Shown here: positions 1 through 8,008 of the stretch, piece by piece
How the letters are laid out: each line of letters starts with the position of its first letter
How positions within the stretch are numbered: the stretch's first letter is position 1
From: Lacinutrix sp. C3R15
Lineage (GTDB): Bacteria > Bacteroidota > Bacteroidia > Flavobacteriales > Flavobacteriaceae
Length of the DNA stretch: 64,000 nt
Direction of reading: 5' to 3'
NCBI RefSeq assembly: GCF_018860825.1
Contig: NZ_JAHKPZ010000015.1
Coordinates: forward strand, 186,001 to 250,000
The notes under the pieces: generated by a model
The model's database searches: none
The model's input: the letters and a program-made list of their open reading frames with translations, nothing else
Told to the model about the DNA's origin: nothing
Program-made: the position numbers and the translations under genes

Positions 1-1
1 T

Positions 2-667
2 GAAAATGTTACCGTTTTAGAGGTGGTAGAGTTGTTTGGTGTAGAAGTTATTGGAGGTATTGTTTTAGGGTTGATTTTAGGATGGGTTACGTATCGATTA
101 ATGCGATCTATTGATGATTATGATATTGAAGTCATTATAACACTTGCAGCAGTAATGGCAGGAACGGTTTTAGCACAAAAACTACATATTTCTGCACCTT
201 TAGCAATGGTTACTGCTGGGTTGGTTGTTGGTAATGATACCGTTAGAGATTCTGCAATGTCTGAAACTACAGAAACGTATGTAGATAAATTTTGGGAGTT
301 AATAGATATACTTTTAAATACTGTTTTATTTGTTTTAATTGGTATGGAAATGCTTGTTTTAACTTTTGAAATGGAATATTTATTAGCTGGTTTAATTGCT
401 ATTCCTTTAGTATTATTATGTAGATATATCTCGTTACTAGCGCCAATAAAATTCTTTGAAAAGAAATTAGACTTTGTGCCAAAAACCAATTTAATTATGA
501 CTTGGGGAGGATTACGTGGCGGAATTTCAATAGCATTAGCTTTAGGACTTACACAAGTTATGGAGCGTGATTTGTTTTTAGTGATTACTTATGTCGTTGT
601 TGTGTTTTCTATACTAGTACAAGGAATGACTGTTGGTAAATTGGTAAAAAAAGTTGAAGTAAAATAA
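2..667 (+). CDS. Na+/H+ antiporter, CPA1/NhaP type, C-terminal part (5' end outside window)
   Basis: The reading frame is already open at base 2, so the N-terminus lies upstream. A GTG at 23 is only an internal codon. The visible ~220 residues are very hydrophobic, with about six membrane segments. They include the motif GGLRGGISIALAL near the C-terminus, which is typical of the last transport helices of bacterial CPA1 (NhaP-like) sodium/proton exchangers. The family exchanges cytoplasmic Na+ (or K+) for protons across the inner membrane, which suits a marine bacterium. It ends 4 bp before xdhC, so co-transcription is possible, but no functional link is apparent. Family is fairly sure; ion specificity is not. 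Confidence 0.85.
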   Translation, partial: ENVTVLEVVELFGVEVIGGIVLGLILGWVTYRLMRSIDDYDIEVIITLAAVMAGTVLAQKLHISAPLAMVTAGLVVGNDTVRDSAMSETTETYVDKFWELIDILLNTVLFVLIGMEMLVLTFEMEYLLAGLIAIPLVLLCRYISLLAPIKFFEKKLDFVPKTNLIMTWGGLRGGISIALALGLTQVMERDLFLVITYVVVVFSILVQGMTVGKLVKKVEVK

Positions 668-671
668 GTGT

Positions 672-1445
672 ATGCAAAACTGGATTTCTCTTTTAGCAAA
701 ATTTAAAGAAAAGCAAATTCCCGTTGCTTTAGTAACAGTAACCAAATGTTTAGGTTCAACACCTTGCGTTGTTGGGTCTAGAATGTTGGTAACTGCAGAT
801 AAACAAATTCATGGTACTGTTGGAGGAGGAAAACTAGAATTTAAAGCCATAGACGAAGCGATTATTGCATTAAACGAAAATAGAATTATCGAATCAAGTT
901 ACACATTAGGTCCAGAATTTGAACAATGCTGTGGCGGAAAAGTGGAATTTATTATTGAGCCTATGCATCAATCTCCAAAATTATTTTTATTTGGAGCAGG
1001 ACATATTGGAATGGAAATTTGCAAGCTCTTAATAGATACACCTTTTAAAGTGCATCTTATAGACTCTCGTGACAATTGGTTTGCTAATTTAGAATTAGAT
1101 GAAAGTATAACTACACATCAAACCAGTGAAACAGATTTTAAAACCTTTAAAGATGCTGTACAATGGGGAAGCAATTGTTATGTTTTGGTTTTAACACATA
1201 ATCATGTAATCGATTTTGATATTATAGCTATGGCTTTACAAAACGAAACTAAATTTCTAGGCTTAATAGGTAGTAAAACTAAAAAAGTGCGCTTTCATAA
1301 TATGCTTATTAAAGAAATGCATATTCCTGAAGGGATGACCAATGTAGTTTGCCCAATAGGCTTAGATATAGGAGGAGATACACCAAAAGAAATTGCTATT
1401 AGCGTTGTTGCACAATTACTACAAACACATTACAAAAATGAGTAA
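672..1445 (+). CDS. xdhC: XdhC-family molybdenum hydroxylase maturation factor
   Basis: A 257-residue protein with the two-part XdhC/CoxI layout. The N-terminal domain carries GSTPCVVGSRMLV and GTVGGGKLE. The C-terminal Rossmann-like domain contains FGAGHIGMEICKLL followed by HLIDSRDNW. XdhC proteins bind molybdenum cofactor, help attach its terminal sulfur and insert it into xanthine dehydrogenase. That matches the xdhA/xdhB pair converging from the other strand at 3502-7231. Length is usual for the family. The stop overlaps the next start (ATGAGTAA), indicating translational coupling with the following membrane protein. Confidence 0.88.
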   Translation: MQNWISLLAKFKEKQIPVALVTVTKCLGSTPCVVGSRMLVTADKQIHGTVGGGKLEFKAIDEAIIALNENRIIESSYTLGPEFEQCCGGKVEFIIEPMHQSPKLFLFGAGHIGMEICKLLIDTPFKVHLIDSRDNWFANLELDESITTHQTSETDFKTFKDAVQWGSNCYVLVLTHNHVIDFDIIAMALQNETKFLGLIGSKTKKVRFHNMLIKEMHIPEGMTNVVCPIGLDIGGDTPKEIAISVVAQLLQTHYKNE

Positions 1446-2484
1446 TGTCATTCAGAAGGAAACAAAGAATCTTTTAAAACAAAATAATAAGTCTATCATT
1501 GATAAACTCACTGCACTTTGGGCTTTAAATGAGTCTGGATTAGGTGGTTTTTTACATGTTTTTAACTCGCCATTTACAGGGTTGATTGTTGGTGGAATTG
1601 CTATTCTGTTAATTAGTTTAATTGCTTTTTATGCTAAAAATAAATGGCAAGCCATTTTAAAAGCTTTAGTAATTGTATTGATTATAAAAATGGCAGTGAG
1701 TCCGTATTCGCCATTTACAGCATACATTTCTGTGAGTTTTCAAGCTGTTTTGGGAGCCTTTTTATTTTCTAACTTTTCCTGGAAAGGGGGAACATTAGTA
1801 GCTTTAGGAATAGTAACCTTTTTGCAATCTGCACTTCAAAAATTATTAAAACTCACCATTATTTATGGTACAGATTTTTGGGAAGCCATCAATATTTATG
1901 GTACTTGGATTCAAGAAAAAATCAATTTTATAACAGACACTTCTACAACATCGGTTTTAATTAGCATTTACCTTTTGGTGTATGGTGTTGGTGGCCTTTT
2001 AGCAGGATTATTCATTAAAAGTGTAATAGTAATTATTTCTAAAAAAGAAGCAACCGCTTTTTATTTGAAGCCTATGCATGTAACTTCCGAAGAGAAGAAA
2101 ACAAATAAAGCCATAAGATTCAAGGTAATTTGGATTTGGTTTTCTACTGTTACAGTAATTGTTTTGGCATTTACTTTTTTTGGTGGAGCTTTATTTGGGT
2201 GGCAAAAAGCAATATATATTATTGCTAGAAGTTTCTTGTTTTTAATACTTTGGTATTTGGTTTTAGGACCTTTTGTTTTAAAAATAATTCGAAAATATCT
2301 CACCAAAAAAGAATCTAAATACCAAGAAGAAATTACCAGTGCTTTGGATTTGTTTCCGTATTTCAGGCAAATTCTTAGCTTAACTTGGAAAGAGACAAAA
2401 CACTTAAACGGCTTTACGCGATTTAAATATTTTATTGCCAATAGTATTTCTAATTGTATTCATTTTAAAATTGCTTCAGAATGA
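1438..2484 (+). CDS. Polytopic membrane protein of unknown function, coupled to xdhC
   Basis: I do not recognise this family. The ATG at 1438 overlaps the xdhC stop by 8 bp and gives 348 residues. An earlier in-frame start at 1393 would add 15 residues inside xdhC and is less likely. Five to seven hydrophobic segments are visible: about 45-65, 75-95 and 100-140, one near 180-210, and two near 235-290. A charged stretch lies between them and the tail is polar and basic. It sits between xdhC and a P-loop NTPase with overlapping ends on both sides. A role linked to purine catabolism or molybdenum enzyme maturation, for example transport of substrate or cofactor precursor, is therefore plausible but unproven. 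Confidence 0.75.
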   Translation: MSNVIQKETKNLLKQNNKSIIDKLTALWALNESGLGGFLHVFNSPFTGLIVGGIAILLISLIAFYAKNKWQAILKALVIVLIIKMAVSPYSPFTAYISVSFQAVLGAFLFSNFSWKGGTLVALGIVTFLQSALQKLLKLTIIYGTDFWEAINIYGTWIQEKINFITDTSTTSVLISIYLLVYGVGGLLAGLFIKSVIVIISKKEATAFYLKPMHVTSEEKKTNKAIRFKVIWIWFSTVTVIVLAFTFFGGALFGWQKAIYIIARSFLFLILWYLVLGPFVLKIIRKYLTKKESKYQEEITSALDLFPYFRQILSLTWKETKHLNGFTRFKYFIANSISNCIHFKIASE

Positions 2485-2963
2485 TATTTATTCTAACAGG
2501 TAAAATTAGAACCGGAAAAACAACAACGTTACTAGATTGGATTAGCAATAGAAGCGATGTGGATGGATTGTTGTGTCCAGATGGTGAAGATGGAAAACGC
2601 TATTTTTTTAAAATTAAAGCTAACGAAACATTTAAATTGGAAACGGAAGCAGAATTGGAAACGGAAAATGTAATTAAAATTGGTAGTTATATTTTTTTAG
2701 AAAGTGCTTTTGTAAAAGCAAATGATTATTTGATTTCTGTTGCTTCAAAAACAAAATGTAAATATGTAATTATAGATGAATTAGGAAAACTAGAATTAAA
2801 AAATGAAGGTTTGCATCGTTCTGCGGAAGCCTTAATTTCTTCATTCAAAAGCAATACAATACAACATCTAATTCTTGTAATTCGTGATTATTTATTAGAG
2901 GATATTTTGATACATTATAATATAACTGAATATTCGCTTTTGAAAAAAGAGGACTTAAAATAA
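2481..2963 (+). CDS. P-loop NTPase, THEP1/NTPase_1-like
   Basis: A 160-residue protein starting with a Walker A motif, GKIRTGKTT (residues about 7-15). The Walker B region is YVIIDELGKLEL (about 94-105), followed by a helix with NEGLHRSAEAL. The IDE(L/I)GK(L/M)EL pattern is characteristic of the THEP1 nucleoside-triphosphatase family. The biological role of that family is poorly defined; some members sit near molybdenum-cofactor genes. The start overlaps the stop of the membrane protein upstream (ATGA), making xdhC, the membrane protein and the NTPase a tightly coupled trio. The actual NTP substrate cannot be read from sequence. Confidence 0.75.
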   Translation: MIFILTGKIRTGKTTTLLDWISNRSDVDGLLCPDGEDGKRYFFKIKANETFKLETEAELETENVIKIGSYIFLESAFVKANDYLISVASKTKCKYVIIDELGKLELKNEGLHRSAEALISSFKSNTIQHLILVIRDYLLEDILIHYNITEYSLLKKEDLK

Positions 2964-3006
2964 TGGTAAGACTTTGTCATTCCGCAGTTAATGCATCATC
3001 CGTTTC

Positions 3007-3378
3007 TTAACTAAAAAGCGTCTCACTCAACGCGTAATAAATTGCCATAATTGCAGAGAAAATAGCACTTCCTAAAAATCGCCATTTTAGTTTAAATCGG
3101 TTTTGAATAATATAATTTGCAATAAATGAAATGGGGATATTCACTAAAAATGACCAAAAGGCAATTGCAACTAAGTTAAAGCCAATCGCTTCAAACTGAC
3201 CAGAAAACAATTTGATAAATAACAAATGTCTAGCAATCCATAAAGGATTAAAATAGGCTATAGCTAAAATGGTCTTGGTTACTGTTGCTTTAATTCCTTT
3301 TAAAAATTGCGTCTTTTTTACAATCCAATCAAAATAATTAGGGATTTCAAAAGCGTAAAATGTGGCGCCAATAAACAT
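3007..3378 (-). CDS. Small membrane protein downstream of xdhB, start uncertain
   Basis: The first standard start gives 123 residues with three or four hydrophobic segments, including AIAFWSFLVNIPISFIANYI and a C-terminal helix. Upstream of that ATG the same frame stays open for 41 codons, back to the xdhB stop at 3502. It continues to read like membrane protein (ILKGALIYSAGDSIAALLL...), and neither ATG, GTG nor TTG occurs there. A CTG at 3489 (reading LHYKKQNILK) is the best non-standard start, so the true protein may be about 160 residues. It is last in the guaD-xdhA-xdhB direction and probably co-transcribed. Function unknown. Confidence 0.7.
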   Translation of the reverse strand: MFIGATFYAFEIPNYFDWIVKKTQFLKGIKATVTKTILAIAYFNPLWIARHLLFIKLFSGQFEAIGFNLVAIAFWSFLVNIPISFIANYIIQNRFKLKWRFLGSAIFSAIMAIYYALSETLFS

Positions 3379-3501
3379 TATTCCTAATAGTCGAAACCAC
3401 GAAAATTCACCTAATAAAAGTGCTGCAATAGAATCGCCAGCACTATAAATTAGAGCGCCTTTAAGGATGTTTTGTTTTTTGTAGTGCAGTGCGATAAGGC
3501 T

Positions 3502-5829
3502 TTATTGTTTTTGGTATAGACCAGTTAAAACCTTTTCGGGCGTCATTGGTGCATGAAACTTTACATCATAATTGGGGTTAAACGCTTTAATGGCATTTTG
3601 AAGTGCAAAATAAGCGCCAATACCATACATTAAAGGAGGCTCGCCAACAGCTTTCGATTTTAAAATAGCCATATCATTTCCTTCCGTTTCTACAGGGATC
3701 ACTTCTACCGTTTTTGGTACAGAAAAAATATCTGGAACTTTATAGGTGGATAATGCATTAGATAATAATCTTCCGTCTTTATTATAGGCAATTTCTTCTA
3801 GTGTCATCCATCCAATACCTTGAATTAAAGCACCTTCTGCTTGTCCTAGGTCAATGCCTTCACTCATGCTTTTCCCATAATCGTGTACAATCTTTACGCT
3901 GTCAAATTCATAAGTGCCACGCGTACAATCTATGGTTGTTGTGGTGATTGCTGTTCCGTAAACATGATAGGCAAAAGGATGTCCTTTTTCTTTGGTTTTA
4001 TCAAAGTGAATTTCTGGTGTTGCATAGTGTGCATTTTCGGTTAAAGCAACACGTTGTAACATGGCTTTACTAATGAGTTGTGTCCAAGTTAAATTAGACT
4101 TTTCACCATTAACATAAACTGTTTCCTCTTTTAAAGTGATGCTTTTTTCTGAAGTATGTAATGCCTCTGAAGCTACCGTTTTTAAACGTTCTAAAAGCGA
4201 TTTGCAAGCCATTAACGTTGCTTTTCCGTTTAAATCTGCTGTTGAGCTTGCAGCAGAAGGAGAGGTGTTTGCAACTCTAGTTGTATTGGTGCTTTCTATC
4301 TTGATTTTTTCAATAGGAATGGAAAAAATAGCAGCAGCAATTTGCATCATTTTGGTGTTTACACCTTGACCCATTTCTACAGCAGCTGTGCTAATACCAA
4401 TACTTCCATCTAAATAAATATGCACCAATGCACGTGCATGATTCATTGGTGTATTGGTAAACGAAATACCAAAGGTAATAGGCATAAACGAAATCCCTTT
4501 TTTAAAAGCCGTATTGTTTTTATTGAAATCTGCAACCTCTTGTTCTAAAGCATCAATATTGAATATGTTTTTAGCAGTATGCCATGTGTTTTTAGCTTCT
4601 ACTTTTTTAGCAATTTGTCCGTACGAAAATGTGTCGTTTTCATCTAGTAAATTCGCTTCTTGAATTTTTCTTGTTGGAACACCAATTTCGTGAGCCGCTT
4701 TCGCAATAGCAGACTCAATAACAAACATACCTTGTGGTCCTCCAAAACCACGAAACGCTGTGTTTGGTGGTAAATTGGTTTTACAACTTAATACTTTAGT
4801 GGTTACGTTTGGCACGTAATAACTATTGGTTGCGTGAAATAAGGTACGCTCAGCAATGGCAGGAGATAAATCTGCAGCAGCTCCAGAATTTTGTAAAAAC
4901 TCGGTTTGGTACGCTAGGATTTTTAAGTCTTTTGAAAGTCCGATTTTATAGGTGCTTTCATATGGATGACGTTTTCCAGTCATACGTAAATCGTCATGGC
5001 GATTAAGGATTAATTTTACCGACTGATTTAAATGATACGTTGCCAAAGCAGCCATAACTGCCCAAGGTGTTGCTTGGTCTTCTTTACCACCAAAACCACC
5101 ACCAAGGCGCGTAACATCGACTTCTATTTTATGCATTGCTACACCTAAAACTTGTGCTACTGTTTTTTGTACAGCTGTTGGTCCTTGTGTTGAGGAGGTA
5201 ATTTTAATATTTCCATTTTCTAAAGGCTCTGCATAAGCACCTTGCGCTTCAATATATAAATGTTCTTGTCCGTTGGAAAAGGTTTCGCCTTCAAAAATAT
5301 AGTCGCAATCGGCAAATGCTTTTTCTGTGTTTCCTAAGCTAAAAGATCGAGGTGCGTTTATAAAACTACCTTTTGCTTTTGCTTCTTTTGCAGTTGTAAT
5401 TACTGGTAAATCTTCAATATTTATTTCGATTAAATCTCTTGCTTTTCGTGCAATAAACTCAGATTCTGCAACAATTAGCGCAATTGGCATGCCCCAAAAA
5501 TGCACTTCATCTTCAGCAAACAAAGGTTCGTCTGCTATAATGCCACCAATTTCATTTTTTCCAGGAACATCTTTGTAGGTAAAAATACGTTCTACACCTT
5601 GTAAAGCTTCCGCTTTTGTATAATCGATGCTTTTTATTTTTCCGTGTGCTTTTGGTGCGTCAAAAACCACAGCGTGAAAGGTGCCTTGTCTAATATTCAC
5701 ATCGTCAACATACAAAGATTCTCCACGAACATGTGTGTAAGAATCGAGGTTTTTAATGCTTTTTTTTAGCGCAATAGAAACCGCTTCTAATTTAGTGTCT
5801 AGTTTAATATTTGTTTTGTTTTTATGCAT
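3502..5829 (-). CDS. xdhB: Xanthine dehydrogenase, molybdenum-binding subunit
   Basis: A 775-residue large subunit of the molybdenum hydroxylase family. The N-terminal part (about 25-150, with DSYTHVRGESLYVDD) is the aldehyde oxidase/xanthine dehydrogenase a/b hammerhead domain. The rest is the Moco-binding domain with GGGFGGKEDQ, AFRGFGGPQGMF and, near the C-terminus, KAVGEPPLMYG, which carries the catalytic glutamate of the family. It oxidises hypoxanthine or xanthine to urate, with electrons passing to the iron-sulfur/FAD subunit. Its start overlaps the xdhA stop by 8 bp, so the two are translated together. Cytoplasmic; no signal peptide. Family certain; xanthine specificity comes from the guaD and xdhC neighbours. 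Confidence 0.92.
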   Translation of the reverse strand: MHKNKTNIKLDTKLEAVSIALKKSIKNLDSYTHVRGESLYVDDVNIRQGTFHAVVFDAPKAHGKIKSIDYTKAEALQGVERIFTYKDVPGKNEIGGIIADEPLFAEDEVHFWGMPIALIVAESEFIARKARDLIEINIEDLPVITTAKEAKAKGSFINAPRSFSLGNTEKAFADCDYIFEGETFSNGQEHLYIEAQGAYAEPLENGNIKITSSTQGPTAVQKTVAQVLGVAMHKIEVDVTRLGGGFGGKEDQATPWAVMAALATYHLNQSVKLILNRHDDLRMTGKRHPYESTYKIGLSKDLKILAYQTEFLQNSGAAADLSPAIAERTLFHATNSYYVPNVTTKVLSCKTNLPPNTAFRGFGGPQGMFVIESAIAKAAHEIGVPTRKIQEANLLDENDTFSYGQIAKKVEAKNTWHTAKNIFNIDALEQEVADFNKNNTAFKKGISFMPITFGISFTNTPMNHARALVHIYLDGSIGISTAAVEMGQGVNTKMMQIAAAIFSIPIEKIKIESTNTTRVANTSPSAASSTADLNGKATLMACKSLLERLKTVASEALHTSEKSITLKEETVYVNGEKSNLTWTQLISKAMLQRVALTENAHYATPEIHFDKTKEKGHPFAYHVYGTAITTTTIDCTRGTYEFDSVKIVHDYGKSMSEGIDLGQAEGALIQGIGWMTLEEIAYNKDGRLLSNALSTYKVPDIFSVPKTVEVIPVETEGNDMAILKSKAVGEPPLMYGIGAYFALQNAIKAFNPNYDVKFHAPMTPEKVLTGLYQKQ

Positions 5830-7231
5830 GCTGAAGAAAGTCTTTTAAAGTGAATTGCTTCGGAAATAAGGTTGTAAAATGTGCAAAAAATAATTGTCTT
5901 GCTAGCAAGCGTTTATAATCGTTTGTGCCACGAACATCACTAATAGGAGTGATTTCCTTTTGAAGGATGTCGTTAGCTTCAATTATAGTTTCTGTAGTCA
6001 ATGGTTTTCCTGTTAAAAAGGCTGAGGTTTCGTGCAAATATTTTGGAATTGCAGCAACGCCACCAATAGAAATATGCGCTTCAGAAATGGTTTTATTTTC
6101 TATTGAAAGATGTATAGCAGCATTGACACTAGCAATATCTAAATGGGTTCGTTTGCACACTTTTTCAAAATTAAAAAAGCTATCTTTAGTTGGTAGTTTA
6201 AAAGAAACAGCTTTTAAAAGTTCTCCTTCTTTTAAATCGAATGTTTTATAGCCTTGGTAAAAGTTTTTAAGAGCAATGGTTCTTTCTTTTTCTTCAGTAT
6301 TTAATATCGTAATAGTACTATTAAGAGATAATAAAAATATGGTCATGTCTCCAATAGGAGATGCGTTAACTAAGTTTCCGCCTAAGGAAGCCATGTTTCT
6401 AATTTGCTCAGAAGAAACGAGTTTTAGGTGTTTTTTAAGGTTTGGAAAATAGCTGTTAATTTCAGTATGATTCCATAGGTCTGAAACTGTTGCGTTGGTT
6501 CCAATAGTGCATATTCCATTTTTAATGGTAATGCCTTTTAAATAGTCTTTTTCTGCAATAAGATGTACTTCATTATCTGCTAAATGATCGGCTTGTTGTA
6601 CATATAAATCGGTTCCACCAGAAATATATTTTCCTTTTGGCTGGTTTAAATCATTAGCCTCAATGTCTTTTAAACGTTTTGGAATAGTTTCAAAATAGGC
6701 AGGAATAAATTCATTTTTAATTAACCAATCTAAAGAATTGTTTTCTTGAGTTTTTAGTTTGTCAACCAGTTGCTGTGCTGCTTTTTCAATAGACTTATAT
6801 CCTGTGCACCTACAAATATTTCCGCTTATAGCATCAATGGCATTTTTATAATTTTTTTCAGAATCAGACAATGCAAAACCAGTAAGGGAAACTACAAAGC
6901 CAGGAGTGCAAAAGCCGCATTGTGTCGCGTAATTTGCTTTCATGGCTTCTTGTGCTGTAGTTAATTTGTCTTGTAGGTTTGTACCTTCAACCGTTACTAC
7001 GTGTTTACCATGTGCATTTCCTAAAGGAGAAATACAGGAAGTGATACTTTGGTATTTTATAGTGTCACCATTAGGTGTTCCAACTAGTAGTGTACAGGCG
7101 CCACAATCGCCTTCGCGACAACCAATTTTGGTTCCTGTAAGCCGTTGTTGGTAACGTACAAAATCTAATAAGGTCATTCCAGAATGCTCTGTAGTACTTA
7201 TGGTTTTGTTATTTAGGATGAAGGTAATCAT
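5822..7231 (-). CDS. xdhA: Xanthine dehydrogenase, 2Fe-2S and FAD subunit
   Basis: A 469-residue small subunit. Residues 1-85 form a plant-type ferredoxin domain with the cluster cysteines in CREGDCGACTLLVG. Residues about 90-165 form the second [2Fe-2S] helical domain with CGFCTPGF and NICRCTGY. From about 185 on it is the FAD-binding domain (GGTDLYVQ, IRNMASLGGNLVNASPIGD) with its C-terminal CO_deh_flav_C part. FeS and FAD modules fused in one chain is the usual arrangement for two-subunit bacterial XDH. It follows guaD after 3 bp and overlaps xdhB, so the operon order follows purine breakdown. Confidence 0.92.
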   Translation of the reverse strand: MITFILNNKTISTTEHSGMTLLDFVRYQQRLTGTKIGCREGDCGACTLLVGTPNGDTIKYQSITSCISPLGNAHGKHVVTVEGTNLQDKLTTAQEAMKANYATQCGFCTPGFVVSLTGFALSDSEKNYKNAIDAISGNICRCTGYKSIEKAAQQLVDKLKTQENNSLDWLIKNEFIPAYFETIPKRLKDIEANDLNQPKGKYISGGTDLYVQQADHLADNEVHLIAEKDYLKGITIKNGICTIGTNATVSDLWNHTEINSYFPNLKKHLKLVSSEQIRNMASLGGNLVNASPIGDMTIFLLSLNSTITILNTEEKERTIALKNFYQGYKTFDLKEGELLKAVSFKLPTKDSFFNFEKVCKRTHLDIASVNAAIHLSIENKTISEAHISIGGVAAIPKYLHETSAFLTGKPLTTETIIEANDILQKEITPISDVRGTNDYKRLLARQLFFAHFTTLFPKQFTLKDFLQHA

Positions 7232-7234
7232 ATA

Positions 7235-7714
7235 TTAATATTCTGTTTTGTCCACTTTTTTAGTCCATTCTTGAAAAGGTTCTAAAGCAATTTCTCTTGC
7301 TAATTGCTCAAAAGGTATGCTTCGTTTTTCGTAAGGTAATGGTATTTCTTTGTAAATAAATTCGTCATCAAAACCAATATTTGCAGCATCTACTTGGTTG
7401 CTTCCGTAATATACTTTATCTGGTCTTGCCCAATAAATAGCACCTAAGCACATTGGGCAAGGTTCGCAAGAGGTGTAAATTTCGCAACCATCTAATTGAA
7501 AAGAATCTAAGTTTTTACACGCGTCTCTAATGGCAGTAACCTCTGCATGTGCAGTTGGGTCGTTAGTTGAGGTTACTTTATTGTTGCCGCGTCCTACAAT
7601 TTTTCCGTCTTTAACAACTACGCAACCAAATGGTCCGCCTTCATTGTTGTTCATTCCTTTAAGAGCTGCGTTTACAGCTTCTTTCATAAATTGTTCTTTT
7701 TCAGGTGTATTCAT
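7235..7714 (-). CDS. guaD: Guanine deaminase (CDA-fold nucleobase deaminase)
   Basis: A 159-residue zinc-dependent deaminase. The zinc site is the HAE motif in PTAHAEVTAI (about residues 51-60) plus the PCPMCLG motif with both cysteines (about 84-90). The glutamate of HAE is the proton shuttle. Length and the C-terminal WTKKVDKTEY-type tail match the small bacterial GuaD enzymes that hydrolyse guanine to xanthine and ammonia. It is first in the minus-strand operon, with xdhA 3 bp downstream. The pair would convert guanine via xanthine to urate. A related tRNA-adenosine deaminase (TadA) is the main alternative, but the XDH context favours guanine. Confidence 0.88.
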   Translation of the reverse strand: MNTPEKEQFMKEAVNAALKGMNNNEGGPFGCVVVKDGKIVGRGNNKVTSTNDPTAHAEVTAIRDACKNLDSFQLDGCEIYTSCEPCPMCLGAIYWARPDKVYYGSNQVDAANIGFDDEFIYKEIPLPYEKRSIPFEQLAREIALEPFQEWTKKVDKTEY

Positions 7715-8008
7715 TTTTTAATTTAGATGTTTTTTAATAATGTCTTAACAAGCTAATATACTACTTTTAAATAGTGATTTAAAGGAAAGAAATTCAAATT
7801 TTAATGCTAAGAAAATGCATTTCATTTTTAAACGTGTTTCTTTGTTAATGCTAATTCCATTTGCATTATAGTGCTATATTTGTGTTTTTGTACAAAAGGA
7901 AGTGTAGCTTTTGCTAATTTGTTGCCATATTGGCTGTTTTACAGTTATTTGTTTTTAATTTAAAAGAGAAAATTGTATTTTTTTCAATTAGACTAAATAA
8001 AATGTTAT
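7715..8008 (+). promoter_or_regulatory. Divergent intergenic region between guaD and the PAS sensor gene
   Basis: Some 294 bp without coding potential separate two divergent genes, so it must hold both promoters. A TATATTTG at 7875-7882 resembles the Bacteroidetes -7 element TAnnTTTG reading toward the PAS gene, but I cannot see a convincing TTG box at the expected distance. No repeat or hairpin stands out. Confidence 0.3.

Noticed and set aside
2061-2441. 126-codon minus-strand frame
   Set aside because: It is antisense to the membrane protein and reflects A+T-rich codon bias; no motif or neighbour supports it.
4809-5006. TGGCAC at 4810 and open plus-strand frames inside xdhB
   Set aside because: The box lies in coding sequence with no -12 partner at the right distance; plus-strand frames opposite xdhA and xdhB are shadows of strongly conserved genes.
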